A stretch of 64,000 nt of DNA, taken from assembly GCF_900637295.1 (NCBI RefSeq), contig NZ_LR134363.1, forward strand, positions 1,426,001 to 1,490,000. The letters run 5' to 3'. The position numbers and the translations under genes were made by a program. Below, piece by piece: positions 36,431 through 45,467 of the stretch. The notes beneath the pieces are model-generated. The model made no database searches and had not been told where the DNA came from. It saw nothing but the letters and a program-made list of their open reading frames with translations. The first letter of the stretch is position 1, and every line of letters begins with the position of its first letter. Source of the DNA: Actinomyces slackii. GTDB taxonomy: Bacteria; Actinomycetota; Actinomycetes; Actinomycetales; Actinomycetaceae.

Positions 36431-37516
36431 ATGAAGAAGGCCTGTCCTGCCCTAGCGCTCAGCGCTGCCCTCGCCCTGACCCTCGCCGCCTGCGGCGCCG
36501 CCCCCGAGCAGGGCTCCGGTGCCGCAGGCGCCTCCGACTTCACCGCCTGCATGGTCTCCGACGAGGGCGGCTTCGACGACCAGTCCTTCAACCAGTCCGG
36601 CAAGGAGGGCCTGGACAAGGCCAAGGCCGAGCTGGGCGTCAAGACCATCACCGTGGAGTCCGAGTCCGCCGCCGACTACCCCACCAACATCGACTCCCTC
36701 ATCCAGCAGGACTGCAAGCTCATCTTCGGCGTCGGCTTCAACCTCGCCACCGACCTGGCCACCGCCGCCAAGGCCAACCCCGACATCGAGTTCGCCCTCA
36801 TCGACGACGTCTTCCGCGACACCAGCGGCGAGGAGCTCTCCCTGGACAACGCCAAGCCCCTGCGCTTCAACACCGCCGAGTCCGCCTACCTGGCCGGCTA
36901 CGCCGCGGCCGCCATGTCCAAGACCGGGACCGTGGCCACCTACGGCGGCCAGCCCATCCCCACCGTCCAGATCTTCATGCACGGCTTCGCCATGGGCGTG
37001 GCCAAGTACAACGAGGACAAGGGCGCCTCGGTCAAGGTCCTGGGATGGGACATCAACAACCCCAAGGGCGGCTCCTTCGTCGGCAACTTCTCCGACACCG
37101 CCAAGGGCCAGTCCCTGACCAACCAGTTCATCTCCCAGGGGGCCGACGTCATCATGCCCGTCGCCGGACCCGTGGGCCTGGGCACGCTCTCGGTCGTCAA
37201 GGAGTCCTCCGGGGACGACCTCGTGGTGTGGGTCGACTCCGACGGCTTCGAGGCCACCGACGGCGGCCCGCTCATCCTGACCTCCGTGGTCAAGGAGATC
37301 GGGGCCTCCGTCTTCGACACCGTCAAGGAGGCCTCCTCCGGGAGCTTCACCTCCAAGCCCTACATCGGCACCCTGGACAACGGCGGCGTCGCCCTGGCCC
37401 CCTTCCACGACCAGGACTCCAAGGTCCCCGCCGAGGTCAAGACCAGGGTCGAGGAGCTGCGCACGCAGATCATCGACGGCTCCATCGACGTCACCACCCC
37501 CTACGACCCCTCCTGA
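36431..37516 (+). CDS. BMP-family lipoprotein, nucleoside-binding
   Basis: A 361-residue substrate-binding lipoprotein of the Bmp/PnrA family that captures nucleosides for ABC import. The signal peptide ends in lipobox LAAC (about residue 20). The body has DEGGFDDQSFNQSGKEGL, the family N-lobe motif, and the typical VGFNLATDLATAA and DSDGF segments. GGAGG lies five bases before the ATG. It heads a nucleoside uptake and breakdown cluster. The upstream gap 36148-36430 contains no gene that I can see; GC returns to core levels here. Confidence 0.9.
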   Translation: MKKACPALALSAALALTLAACGAAPEQGSGAAGASDFTACMVSDEGGFDDQSFNQSGKEGLDKAKAELGVKTITVESESAADYPTNIDSLIQQDCKLIFGVGFNLATDLATAAKANPDIEFALIDDVFRDTSGEELSLDNAKPLRFNTAESAYLAGYAAAAMSKTGTVATYGGQPIPTVQIFMHGFAMGVAKYNEDKGASVKVLGWDINNPKGGSFVGNFSDTAKGQSLTNQFISQGADVIMPVAGPVGLGTLSVVKESSGDDLVVWVDSDGFEATDGGPLILTSVVKEIGASVFDTVKEASSGSFTSKPYIGTLDNGGVALAPFHDQDSKVPAEVKTRVEELRTQIIDGSIDVTTPYDPS

Positions 37517-37527
37517 CCCGCACGCAT

Positions 37528-37558
37528 GCGGGCCCGCGCCCACCAGGCCCGGGCCCGC
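37528..37558 (+). terminator. Partial terminator between binding protein and ABC genes
   Basis: Perfect nine-base GC-only arms (37528-37536 and 37550-37558) just after the BMP gene stop. A TAGAAT hexamer at 37580-37585 may be a second promoter. This would raise binding-protein mRNA relative to the transporter genes, as is usual for ABC importers. Confidence 0.45.
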
Positions 37559-37636
37559 AGCGGGTCGCCGCCCCTGGCATAGAATCCCCCTGCACCTGAT
37601 GGCATCTGAGACCCCAGCTTCGGAAGCGAGTCCTGA

Positions 37637-39202
37637 GTGAAGCTCGAACTGCGCGGGATCACGAAGGTCTTCGGATCCTTCGTGGCCAATGACCATATCG
37701 ATCTGAGCGTCGAGCCCGGGCAGATCCACGCCCTGCTGGGTGAGAACGGCGCCGGCAAATCCACCCTCATGAACGTCCTCTACGGGCTCTACCAGCCCGA
37801 CGGCGGGCAGATCCTCATCGACGGCCAGCCCGTCACCTTCACCGGGCCGGGCGACGCCGTCGCCGCGGGCATCGGCATGGTCCACCAGCACTTCATGCTC
37901 GTGCCGGTCTTCACCGTCGCCGAATCCGTGGCCCTGGGCTACGAGCCCACCGGCCCGGCCGGCATCATCGACACCCGGGCCGCCGCCGCCAAGGTCACCG
38001 AGATCTCCCAGCGCTTCGGATTCGACGTCGACCCCGCCGCCCGCATCGAGGACCTGCCCGTGGGCGTCCAGCAGCGCGTGGAGATCATCAAGGCCCTGTC
38101 CCGCCAGGCCAGCGTCCTCATCCTCGATGAGCCCACCGCTGTGCTCACCCCCCAGGAGACCGACGAGCTCATCGCCATCATGCGGGACCTGGCCGCCTCG
38201 GGAACCTCCATCGTCTTCATCACCCACAAGCTCCGCGAGGTCCGCGAGGTCGCCGACACCATCACCGTCATCCGTCGCGGCCGCGTGGTGGGCAGCGCCG
38301 AGCCCACCGCCTCAGCCAGCGAGCTCGCCGGCCTCATGGTGGGCCACGAGGTCTCCCTGACCGTGGACAAGGCCCCCGCCGAGCCGGGCGAGGAGGGCCT
38401 GACCCTCAAGGGCGTCACCCTGGCCGAGGAAGGCACCCTCCTGCTCGACGACGTCGACCTCCACGTGCGCAACGGGGAGATCCTGGCCATCGCCGGCGTC
38501 CAGGGCAACGGCCAGTCCGAGCTGGCCGAGGTCATCCTGGGCCTGCGCACCCCCTCGACGGGGAGCATCGCCTTCGGCGGCCAGGACGTCACCGGTCACG
38601 ACGTCCACCGCCGCCTGCGCGACGGGCTGGGATTCGTCCCCGAGGACCGATCCGAGGACGGCATGGTCGCGGAGTTCTCCGTGGCCGAGAACATGATCCT
38701 GGACCGCTACGACGACCCCGCCTTCGGCGCCGGGCCCTGGCTGTCCCCCCGTAGGGTGCGCGACAACGCCCAGGCCCTGCGCCAGGAGTTCGACGTCCGC
38801 GTCACCGACGTCGCCGACCCCATCTCCACCCTGTCCGGGGGCAACCAGCAGAAGGCCATCCTGGCCCGCGAGCTCTCCCGCCCCCTGACCGCCCTGGTGG
38901 CCTCCCAGCCCACCCGCGGCCTGGACGTGGGCTCCATCGAGTTCGTCCACCAGCGCATCGTCGCCGAGCGCGACACCGGCACCGCCGTGGTCATCATCTC
39001 CTCGGAGCTCGACGAGGTCTACGCCCTGGCCGACCGCATCGCCGTCATGTACCGGGGCCGCATTGTCGGCATCGTCGAGCCCGACACCCCGCGCGACGTC
39101 CTGGGCCTCATGATGGCCGGCATCCCCGCCGACCAGGCCCACCACCAGGCCCAGGAGTCCCGCAGCGGCGCCGCCAGCCCCGAGCCCCAGGAGGAGCGAT
39201 GA
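37637..39202 (+). CDS. Nucleoside ABC transporter ATPase (two NBDs)
   Basis: A 521-residue sugar/nucleoside-type ATPase with two fused nucleotide-binding domains, like NupO/YufO/RnsB. The first has Walker A GENGAGKSTL and Walker B LILDEPTAVL. The second has IAGVQGNGQSELAE in place of a full P-loop Lys, GFVPEDRSEDGMV, and LSGGNQQKAILARELSRP. Degeneracy of the second site is normal in this family. GTG start at 37637; it overlaps the first permease gene by four bases. Confidence 0.93.
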   Translation: MKLELRGITKVFGSFVANDHIDLSVEPGQIHALLGENGAGKSTLMNVLYGLYQPDGGQILIDGQPVTFTGPGDAVAAGIGMVHQHFMLVPVFTVAESVALGYEPTGPAGIIDTRAAAAKVTEISQRFGFDVDPAARIEDLPVGVQQRVEIIKALSRQASVLILDEPTAVLTPQETDELIAIMRDLAASGTSIVFITHKLREVREVADTITVIRRGRVVGSAEPTASASELAGLMVGHEVSLTVDKAPAEPGEEGLTLKGVTLAEEGTLLLDDVDLHVRNGEILAIAGVQGNGQSELAEVILGLRTPSTGSIAFGGQDVTGHDVHRRLRDGLGFVPEDRSEDGMVAEFSVAENMILDRYDDPAFGAGPWLSPRRVRDNAQALRQEFDVRVTDVADPISTLSGGNQQKAILARELSRPLTALVASQPTRGLDVGSIEFVHQRIVAERDTGTAVVIISSELDEVYALADRIAVMYRGRIVGIVEPDTPRDVLGLMMAGIPADQAHHQAQESRSGAASPEPQEER

Positions 39203-40479
39203 GCCAGTCCCCGCCGCCCAGCCCCTCGCCCCAGGAGGAGGCCCCGACCACCCCCCAGGACGCCCCCGAGGCCCAGGGACAGGCCCAGCCGCCGCTGCTG
39301 CGCCAGATCGCCGAGTCCTCCGCCCTCATCGGCGTCCTGGCCGTGGTCACCGCCATGATCGTGGGATCCCTGCTCATCCTCATCGCCGACGACCAGGTGC
39401 GCACCACCGCCGGCTACTTCCTGGCCCGGCCCACCGACATGCTCAGCGCCTCGGGCACCGCCCTGGCCGAGGCCTACACCTCCCTGCTGCGCGGCTCCCT
39501 CATCGACTGGCGGGCCGCCTCCGCCACCCGCATGATCCGCCCCCTCACCGAGACCCTGACCAACGCCACCCCCCTCATCCTGGCGGGCCTGGGCATGTCC
39601 GTGGCCTTCAGGGCCGGGCTGTTCAACATCGGAGGCCAGGGGCAGATCATCGTGGGCGCCATCACCGGCGCCTACGTGGGCATCATCTGGGACCTGCCGG
39701 TGGGCCTCCACCTGCTGGCGGCCATGATCGGGGCGGCCCTGGGCGGCCTGATCTGGGGCGGGATCGCCGGAGTCCTGCGCGCACGCACCGGGGCCAGCGA
39801 GGTGATCGTCACCATCATGCTCAACTCCGTGGCCGGCTACCTGCTCGCCCAGATCCTCACCCTGGACGCCTTCATCGGCGAGGGCAACGCCAACCCCAAG
39901 TCCCTCTACCTCTCCGAGGCCGCCCACTACCCGCTGCTGGCCGGATCGGCCTTCCGCCTCCACGCCGGGTTCCTCGTGGCCCTGGCCGCGGCGGTGGGGG
40001 TGTGGTGGCTCATGGAGCGCTCCGCCATCGGCTTCCAGTTCCGCGCCACCGGGCTCAACCCCGCCGCCGCCCGCACCGCCGGCATGGACGTGCCCCGCGT
40101 GACCGTCCTGGTCATGATGGTCTCCGGCGCCCTGTGCGGGCTGGCGGCCACCGCCCCGCTGCTGGGCACCCAGAAGTACCTGGGCCTGTCCGTGGCCGGG
40201 ACCATCGGATTCGACGCCATCACCGTGGCCCTCCTGGGGCGCTCCACGCCCCTGGGCACCGTCCTGGCCGGGCTGCTCTTCGGCGCCCTGAGCGCCGGCG
40301 GCACCACCATGCAGGCGGCCACCGGAACCCCCATCGACATCGTCCTGGTGCTCCAGTCCACCATCGTGCTCTTCATCGCCGCACCCCCGCTGGTGCGCGC
40401 CATCTACCGCCTGCCCGCCCAGGGATCATGGATGCGCGCCCGCCGCAGCCCCGCCCCGGCAACCGCCCAGGAGGCCTGA
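39199..40479 (+). CDS. Nucleoside ABC transporter permease 1
   Basis: A 426-residue BPD_transp_2-family permease. After a 45-residue Pro/Gln-rich cytoplasmic leader it has about nine to ten hydrophobic segments; FNIGGQGQIIVGAITG and ASEVIVTIMLNSVAGYL are family landmarks. It pairs with the next gene product to form the membrane channel of the nucleoside importer. Four-base overlap with the ATPase gene; the next permease starts four bases after its stop. Confidence 0.92.
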   Translation: MSQSPPPSPSPQEEAPTTPQDAPEAQGQAQPPLLRQIAESSALIGVLAVVTAMIVGSLLILIADDQVRTTAGYFLARPTDMLSASGTALAEAYTSLLRGSLIDWRAASATRMIRPLTETLTNATPLILAGLGMSVAFRAGLFNIGGQGQIIVGAITGAYVGIIWDLPVGLHLLAAMIGAALGGLIWGGIAGVLRARTGASEVIVTIMLNSVAGYLLAQILTLDAFIGEGNANPKSLYLSEAAHYPLLAGSAFRLHAGFLVALAAAVGVWWLMERSAIGFQFRATGLNPAAARTAGMDVPRVTVLVMMVSGALCGLAATAPLLGTQKYLGLSVAGTIGFDAITVALLGRSTPLGTVLAGLLFGALSAGGTTMQAATGTPIDIVLVLQSTIVLFIAAPPLVRAIYRLPAQGSWMRARRSPAPATAQEA

Positions 40480-40482
40480 GAG

Positions 40483-41880
40483 ATGACCGCCCCATCACCA
40501 TCCTCTCCAGAAGCTCCCGCCTCGGAGCAGACCGCCTCCCAGGGCGGCGGCGCCGGTCCCGCCGGCTCTGCTGGAACTGCTGGCACTGCTGGCACTGCTG
40601 GCACTGCCGGTCACGCGCCCGAGCTCCAGGCCCTGGCGGCAGCGCCCGCCGCCCTGGCGCCGCTGGCCCTGAAGATCCCCATCATCGGCGCCGTCGCCGC
40701 CCTCCTCCAGTTGGGCATGGCCCTGGCCGCCCGCGGGGAGACCAGGTTCCAGCTGGCAACCTCGGCAGACTTCCTCGCCCTGCCCGTCCTGCACCTGCCC
40801 GCCGCCGCCGTCATCGGCGTCCTGGCGGCCCTCAGCGCCGGGGCGGCGGCCTGGGCCCTGCACCGGGCCAGGGCCCGCGCCGCCATCGGGATCGGCGTCA
40901 AGGCCATTCTGGGCGCCGCCTTCGCCCTGTCCTTCCTGACCTGGGTGGGGGCCGGCCGCGACTCCGTCATCCCCCTGGTGACCATCCTGTCCTCGGCCCT
41001 GGCCCTGAGCGTCCCCCTGGTCTTCGGCTCCCTGGCCGGGCTCATCGGCGAGCGCTCGGGCACCATCAACATCGCCATCGAGGGCCAGCTCCTGGGCGGG
41101 GCCTTCCTGGGCGCCGTCGTCGCCTCCATGGCCTCCAGCCCCTGGGTGGGACTGATCGCCGCGCCCCTGGCCGGCATCCTCGTGGCCCTCCTGCTGGCCC
41201 TGTTCGGCCTCAAGCACCGGGTCCACCAGATCGTCGTGGGCGTCGTCCTCAACGTCCTGGTGCTGGGCCTGACCAGCTTCCTGTTCTCCACCGTCCTGGC
41301 CCACAACCCCGCCGGCCTCAACGCCGCCATGCGCCTGCCCGCCCTGCCCATCCCCGTCCTGGCCCAGATCCCGGTCATCGGGCCGGTCATGTTCAAGCAG
41401 ACCATCCTGGTCTACCTCATGTACCTCGCCGTGGCCGTGCTGTCGGTCATGCTCTTCCGCTCCCGCTGGGGCCTGCGCATGCGGGCCTGCGGCGAGCACC
41501 CCAAGGCCGCCGACACCGTGGGCATCAACGTCATGCGCACCCGCGTCAACAACCTGGTCCTGGGCGGTGCCCTGGCAGGACTGGGCGGGGCCTTCTTCAC
41601 CCTGGGATCGGGACTGGCCTTCACCAAGGACATGGCCGCCGGCAACGGCTACATCGCCCTGGCCGCCATGATCCTGGGCGGCTGGCGGCCCCTGGGGGCC
41701 CTGGGCGCCTCCCTGCTCTTCGGCTTCGCCACGGCCGTGGGCCAGACCATCTCCGTCATCGGCAGCCCCGTGCCGGCCAACATCATCCTCATGATCCCCT
41801 ACGTGGTCACCATCCTGGCCGTGGCCGGATTCGTGGGCAAGGTGCGCGCCCCCGCCGCCGAGGGGGTGCCCTACCCGTGA
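40483..41880 (+). CDS. Nucleoside ABC transporter permease 2
   Basis: A 465-residue second BPD_transp_2 permease, with GERSGTINIAIEGQLLGGAF and HQIVVGVVLNVLVLGL as landmarks and about ten hydrophobic segments. The N-terminal 50 residues are low-complexity (Gly-Thr-Ala repeat) and encoded by a 9-base tandem repeat. It overlaps cdd by four bases (GTGA), linking uptake to deamination. Confidence 0.92.
   Translation: MTAPSPSSPEAPASEQTASQGGGAGPAGSAGTAGTAGTAGTAGHAPELQALAAAPAALAPLALKIPIIGAVAALLQLGMALAARGETRFQLATSADFLALPVLHLPAAAVIGVLAALSAGAAAWALHRARARAAIGIGVKAILGAAFALSFLTWVGAGRDSVIPLVTILSSALALSVPLVFGSLAGLIGERSGTINIAIEGQLLGGAFLGAVVASMASSPWVGLIAAPLAGILVALLLALFGLKHRVHQIVVGVVLNVLVLGLTSFLFSTVLAHNPAGLNAAMRLPALPIPVLAQIPVIGPVMFKQTILVYLMYLAVAVLSVMLFRSRWGLRMRACGEHPKAADTVGINVMRTRVNNLVLGGALAGLGGAFFTLGSGLAFTKDMAAGNGYIALAAMILGGWRPLGALGASLLFGFATAVGQTISVIGSPVPANIILMIPYVVTILAVAGFVGKVRAPAAEGVPYP
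40564..40608 (+). repeat. 9-bp tandem repeat in permease 2
   Basis: Five units of GGCACTGCT or variants encode a Gly-Thr-Ala repeat in the cytoplasmic leader. Two units are identical; slippage would keep the frame. Confidence 0.85.
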
Positions 41881-42323
41881 GCCGCCCCATGCCTGAGAGC
41901 ATCGACGCCGCCTGCTGGCAGCGCCTGCGCGAGCTGGCCACCGAGGCCATGGAGCGGGCCTACGCGCCCTACTCCCGCTTCAAGGTCGGGGCCGCCGCCC
42001 TGGTCGACGACGGGCGCCTGGTCTCGGGCTGCAATGTGGAGAACGCCGGCTACGGGGTGACCCTGTGCGCCGAGTGCGGGCTCGTCTCCGAGCTCATCCG
42101 CACCGGGGGAGGGCGCCTGATCGCCTTCGCCTGCGTGGACGCCAACGGCGCGGCCCTGGCCCCCTGCGGGCGCTGCCGCCAGCTATTGTCCGAGCACGCC
42201 GACCCGGCCATGCTCCTGGCCATGCCCTCGGGGATCGCCACCATCGATGAGGTCCTGCCCGACCGCTTCACCAGCGCGGACATCGAGGCCGTTATCGCGC
42301 CCCAGGACGCGGGCGCCCCATAG
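41877..42323 (+). CDS. cdd: Cytidine deaminase
   Basis: A 148-residue zinc enzyme that converts cytidine and deoxycytidine to uridine forms. The zinc site is visible as CAECG (Cys and catalytic Glu) and APCGRCRQLL. YAPYSRFKVGAA and GCNVENAGYG are the substrate-binding motifs. The GTG at 41877 overlaps the permease stop; an ATG at 41889 is the alternative. It acts on imported nucleosides before the phosphorylase and DeoC steps. Confidence 0.95.
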   Translation: MSRPMPESIDAACWQRLRELATEAMERAYAPYSRFKVGAAALVDDGRLVSGCNVENAGYGVTLCAECGLVSELIRTGGGRLIAFACVDANGAALAPCGRCRQLLSEHADPAMLLAMPSGIATIDEVLPDRFTSADIEAVIAPQDAGAP

Positions 42324-42368
42324 GCGGGCCCACCGGCCCACCCCACCCGCCCAGACAGGAGGTCAGCC

Positions 42369-43725
42369 ATGAGCGCCCACAGGACCCAGACCCCCAGCGC
42401 GGCCTTCGAGCCCTTCGACGCCGTCGACATCATCGCCGCCAAGCGCGACGGGCAGCGCCTGGCCGACGATCAGATCGACTGGGTCATCGACGCCTACACC
42501 CGCGGCGCCGTGGCCGAGGAGCAGATGAGCGCCCTGGCCATGGCCATCTACCTGCGCGGCATGGACCGCGCCGAGATCGCCCGCTGGACGCGGGCCATGA
42601 TCGAGACCGGGGAGCGCATGGACTTCACCGCCCTGGGCCGGCCCACCGCGGACAAGCACTCCACCGGCGGGGTGGGGGACAAGATCACCCTCCCCCTGGC
42701 GCCCCTGGTGGCGGTCTTCGGCGTGGCCGTCCCCCAGCTCTCGGGCCGGGGCCTGGGCCACACCGGCGGCACCCTGGACAAGCTCGAGGCCATCTCCGGA
42801 TGGCGCGCGGCGCTGTCCAATGAGGAGATCACCGCCATGCTCCGGGCCGACGGCCCCGGCGCCGTCATCTGCGCCGCCGGCTCCGGCCTGGCCCCGGCCG
42901 ACCGCCGTCTCTACGCCCTGCGGGACACCACCGCCACCGTCTCCTGCGTGCCGCTCATCGCCTCATCCATCATGTCCAAGAAGATCGCCGAGGGCACCGG
43001 CGCCCTGGTCCTGGACGTCAAGGTGGGCTCGGGGGCCTTCATGAAGGAGATGGACCAGGCCCGTGAGCTGGCCACCACCATGGTGGAACTGGGGCAGGAC
43101 GCCGGCGTGACCACCCGCGCCCTGCTGACCGACATGTCCACCCCCCTTGGCCTGAGCGCCGGCAACGCCCTGGAGGTCGCCGAGTCCCTGGAGGTCCTGG
43201 CCGGCGCGGGCCCCCGGGACGTCGTCGAGCTCACCATCGCCCTGGCCGCCGAGATGCTCGACGCCTCGGGCCGGCCCATCGGCGAGGACGAGCTGCGCGC
43301 CGCCCTGGCCGACGGGCGGGCCATGGACCGCTGGCGCGAGATGATCCGCCGCCAGGACGGCGACCCCGACGCGCCCCTGCCCGTGGCCCCGCACACCGAG
43401 GTCATCACCGCGCCGGCCGACGGCGTGCTGACCGCCCTGGACGCCCTGGCCGTGGGGGTGGCCGCCTGGCGCCTGGGGGCGGGCCGAGCCCGCAAGGAGG
43501 ACCCGGTCCAGGCCGTGGCGGGCGTGCAGATGCACGCCAAGCCCGGGGACGCGGTGAGGGCCGGGCAGGCGCTGCTCACGCTGCACACCGCCAGCCCCGA
43601 GCGCTTCGAGCGCGCGCCAGGCCCTGGCCGGGGGCATCGTCATCAGTGAGCCGGACTCCCCGCAGGCGGCCCAGGCGCGCGCCCGCCGCCAGGCCGGGAT
43701 CGTCCTGGAGCGCATCGGCGCCTGA
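42369..43725 (+). pseudogene. deoA: Pyrimidine-nucleoside (thymidine) phosphorylase, C-terminal frameshift
   Basis: It cleaves thymidine or uridine with phosphate into base and (deoxy)ribose-1-phosphate. Seen motifs are the phosphate-site KHSTGGVGDK, the signature SGRGLGHTGGTLDK, and LDVKVGSGAFMK. From the ATG at 42369 (GGAGG upstream) the frame runs normally to about residue 415, then ends at 43649 in an unusual GPGRGHRHQ. One frame over, LAGGIVISEPDSPQA and VLERIGA continue to a TGA at 43723, restoring the normal C-terminus. The shift lies in gcgcgcgcc near 43612-43622, equal to one extra base. Either a late inactivating mutation or a sequence error. Confidence 0.85.
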
Positions 43726-43740
43726 GCCGTCGAGGATCGA

Positions 43741-44613
43741 ATGGACGGACAGGGACGGACGCAGACGGACAGGGACTCTCCCATGGGCCTTCGCGCCACG
43801 GTCGTCAACTACCGGCTGCGGGTCGGGCGCTTCAGGCGCGGCGGTGACGCCGTGACCCTCACGCAGGCCGACACCACCACCTGCGGCGCCGCCTGCGTGC
43901 TGGCCGCCCGGCTCCTGCTCGACCCCGCCGAGGCCGCCGACCTGGCCGCCGACCTTGAGACCACGCTCGACGCCAATCTTGCGACCGGCCTGGAGGCCGA
44001 TCTCGCGGCGGGGCCCGGCCCGGGCCCCCAGAAGGCCCGCGGTGCCCAGCTCATGGAGGCCCTGCGCCGGCGCCAGAAGCGGCTCCAATCCATGATGAAC
44101 CGTCGCGGCCTGCGCATCGCGCCCTGGCCCGGGGCCCTGGGCTCCACGCCCTGGGCACTCGCCGCCCAGATGAGCGCCCTGACCGGTGCGGCCTACCGCG
44201 TGCGCTGGGTGGCGGATCGGCGCCGAGGATGGGGCGGCGTCGTCGAGCAGATGCGCGACCATGCGGCCACCGGGGCGCCGGTCCTGCTCCTGACCGGAGG
44301 GGACCCCGGCCTGGGCCTGCGGGCGCGGCGCGCAGACCAGCCCACCGGGCCCGCCCTCCTGCTGCCCCCGGCCATTCCCCGCCACTACGTCCTGGCCCTG
44401 CCCTGGAGGCTGATCGGCCAGGAGGATCCCGGACCCGCGCGACTCCACCTCTACGAGCCCGGCACCGGGGCCGTGCGGGCCGTGGACCTGGCGGCGGCGC
44501 GCGACCCCCGCCGTCCAGGGCCCCGCGAGCTCGGCGGCTGGCCCCGTATTCTGGCCACCATCGCGCCCGCGGCCCCCGCGCCGCCCGGCGCAGCACAGGA
44601 AGGACTCCCATGA
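43741..44613 (+). CDS. Peptidase C39-like protein
   Basis: A protein of about 290 residues (276 if it starts at the ATG at 43783, which has AGGGA upstream). [20 protein letters not shown] matches the Gln/Cys active-site block of C39-type cysteine peptidases, and HYVLALP followed by LYEPGTG could supply His and Asp. A hydrophilic, Ala-rich insert separates them. No signal peptide or ABC domain is present, so it is not a bacteriocin exporter. Its place between deoA and deoC, overlapping deoC by four bases, is unexplained. Function unknown. Confidence 0.6.
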   Translation: MDGQGRTQTDRDSPMGLRATVVNYRLRVGRFRRGGDAVTLTQADTTTCGAACVLAARLLLDPAEAADLAADLETTLDANLATGLEADLAAGPGPGPQKARGAQLMEALRRRQKRLQSMMNRRGLRIAPWPGALGSTPWALAAQMSALTGAAYRVRWVADRRRGWGGVVEQMRDHAATGAPVLLLTGGDPGLGLRARRADQPTGPALLLPPAIPRHYVLALPWRLIGQEDPGPARLHLYEPGTGAVRAVDLAAARDPRRPGPRELGGWPRILATIAPAAPAPPGAAQEGLP

Positions 44614-45275
44614 CGCCAGCCCGCGCCCAGATCGCCGCCATGATCGACCACACCCTGCTCGCGCCCGAGGCCACCGCCGGCCGCGTCGCCGAGCTCGTCG
44701 CCGAGGCCGCCGAGCTCGGCACCTACAGCATCTGCGTCTCCCCGAACCAGCTGCCCCTCCAGGTTCCCCAGGGCCTTCACCTCGCCACCGTCTGCGGCTT
44801 CCCCTCCGGGGCGCACTCCAGCGCGGTCAAGGCCGCCGAGGCCGGTGAGGCCGTGGCCAAGGGCGCCCAGGAGGTGGATATGGTCGTCAACCTCCGCCTG
44901 GTCAAGGAGGGCAACTTCAGCGATGTCGACGGCGTCCAGGCCGAGATCCGCGCCGTCAAGGAGGCCTGCGGCCAGGCTCTGCTCAAGGTCATCATCGAGT
45001 CGGCGGCCCTGGACGATGAGGAGATCGTGGCCTGCTGCCGCGCCGCCGAGGCCGCCGGAGCCGACTACGTCAAGACCTCCACCGGGTTCCACCCCGCAGG
45101 CGGCGCCTCCACGCACGCCGTCGCCCTCATGCGCGCCACCGTCGGCGACCGCCTGGGCGTCAAGGCCTCCGGCGGCATCCGCACCGCGCAGGACGCCCTC
45201 GCCATGGTCGAGGCCGGAGCCAGCAGGCTGGGTTTGTCCGCATCCGCCGCCGTCCTCGCCGGCCTGGAGGACTGA
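44610..45275 (+). CDS. deoC: Deoxyribose-phosphate aldolase
   Basis: A 221-residue class I aldolase that splits deoxyribose-5-phosphate to acetaldehyde and glyceraldehyde-3-phosphate, finishing deoxynucleoside catabolism. The Schiff-base Lys is in [10 protein letters not shown] and the second Lys in [15 protein letters not shown] holds the catalytic-region acid. The ATG at 44610 overlaps the preceding stop (ATGA) and follows AGGA. Earlier codons in the same frame are a shadow. Confidence 0.96.
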   Translation: MTPARAQIAAMIDHTLLAPEATAGRVAELVAEAAELGTYSICVSPNQLPLQVPQGLHLATVCGFPSGAHSSAVKAAEAGEAVAKGAQEVDMVVNLRLVKEGNFSDVDGVQAEIRAVKEACGQALLKVIIESAALDDEEIVACCRAAEAAGADYVKTSTGFHPAGGASTHAVALMRATVGDRLGVKASGGIRTAQDALAMVEAGASRLGLSASAAVLAGLED

Positions 45276-45291
45276 CCCCTCCAATCCTTCA

Positions 45292-45364
45292 CGCCGAGGT
45301 AGACATTGTCCGCCGAGGTAGACGCACTCGACGTCTACCTCGGCGGACAATGTCTACCTCGGCG
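45292..45364. terminator. Perfect 33-bp inverted repeat after deoC
   Basis: Arms 45292-45324 and 45332-45364 are perfectly complementary with a seven-base loop. Each arm contains two copies of ccgaggtagac, so the element has four copies in nested, inverted order. It lies 16 bases after deoC and before the metal-transporter promoter. It can act as a terminator, but its size and internal repeats also fit a mobile palindromic repeat. Confidence 0.75.
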
Positions 45365-45430
45365 AGTGGGGGCGGTGCGCGGGGCGGGCACCTGGCGTGG
45401 GGGCGGCGCATGAGGTGGGCGCTGCTCGAG

Positions 45431-45461
45431 TTGCATGGTTTCGGGTGCCCGAAACTATGAT
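45431..45461 (+). promoter_or_regulatory. Promoter and palindromic operator of the metal ABC operon
   Basis: TTGCAT (45431-45436) and TATGAT (45456-45461) form -35 and -10 boxes with a 19-base spacer. The spacer is filled by a perfect 18-base palindrome, GTTTCGGG-TG-CCCGAAAC (45438-45455). A bound metalloregulator would block RNA polymerase. A DtxR/MntR-type repressor is the expected kind, by inference from the operon. The ATG follows the -10 by six bases. Confidence 0.72.
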
Positions 45462-45467
45462 GGGGGC

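Noticed and set aside
36452-38227. A 591-codon minus-strand frame opposite the BMP and ABC ATPase genes
   Set aside because: Gly/Val/Asp-rich mirror translation without motifs; both plus-strand genes are certain.
40002-42323. Long frame (773 codons) ending in cytidine deaminase
   Set aside because: Only the last 148 codons are cdd; the earlier part is an out-of-frame reading of the two permease genes.
45292-45364. Possible CRISPR-like repeats
   Set aside because: Four short copies in inverted, not direct, order with no regular spacers and no cas genes in the window.
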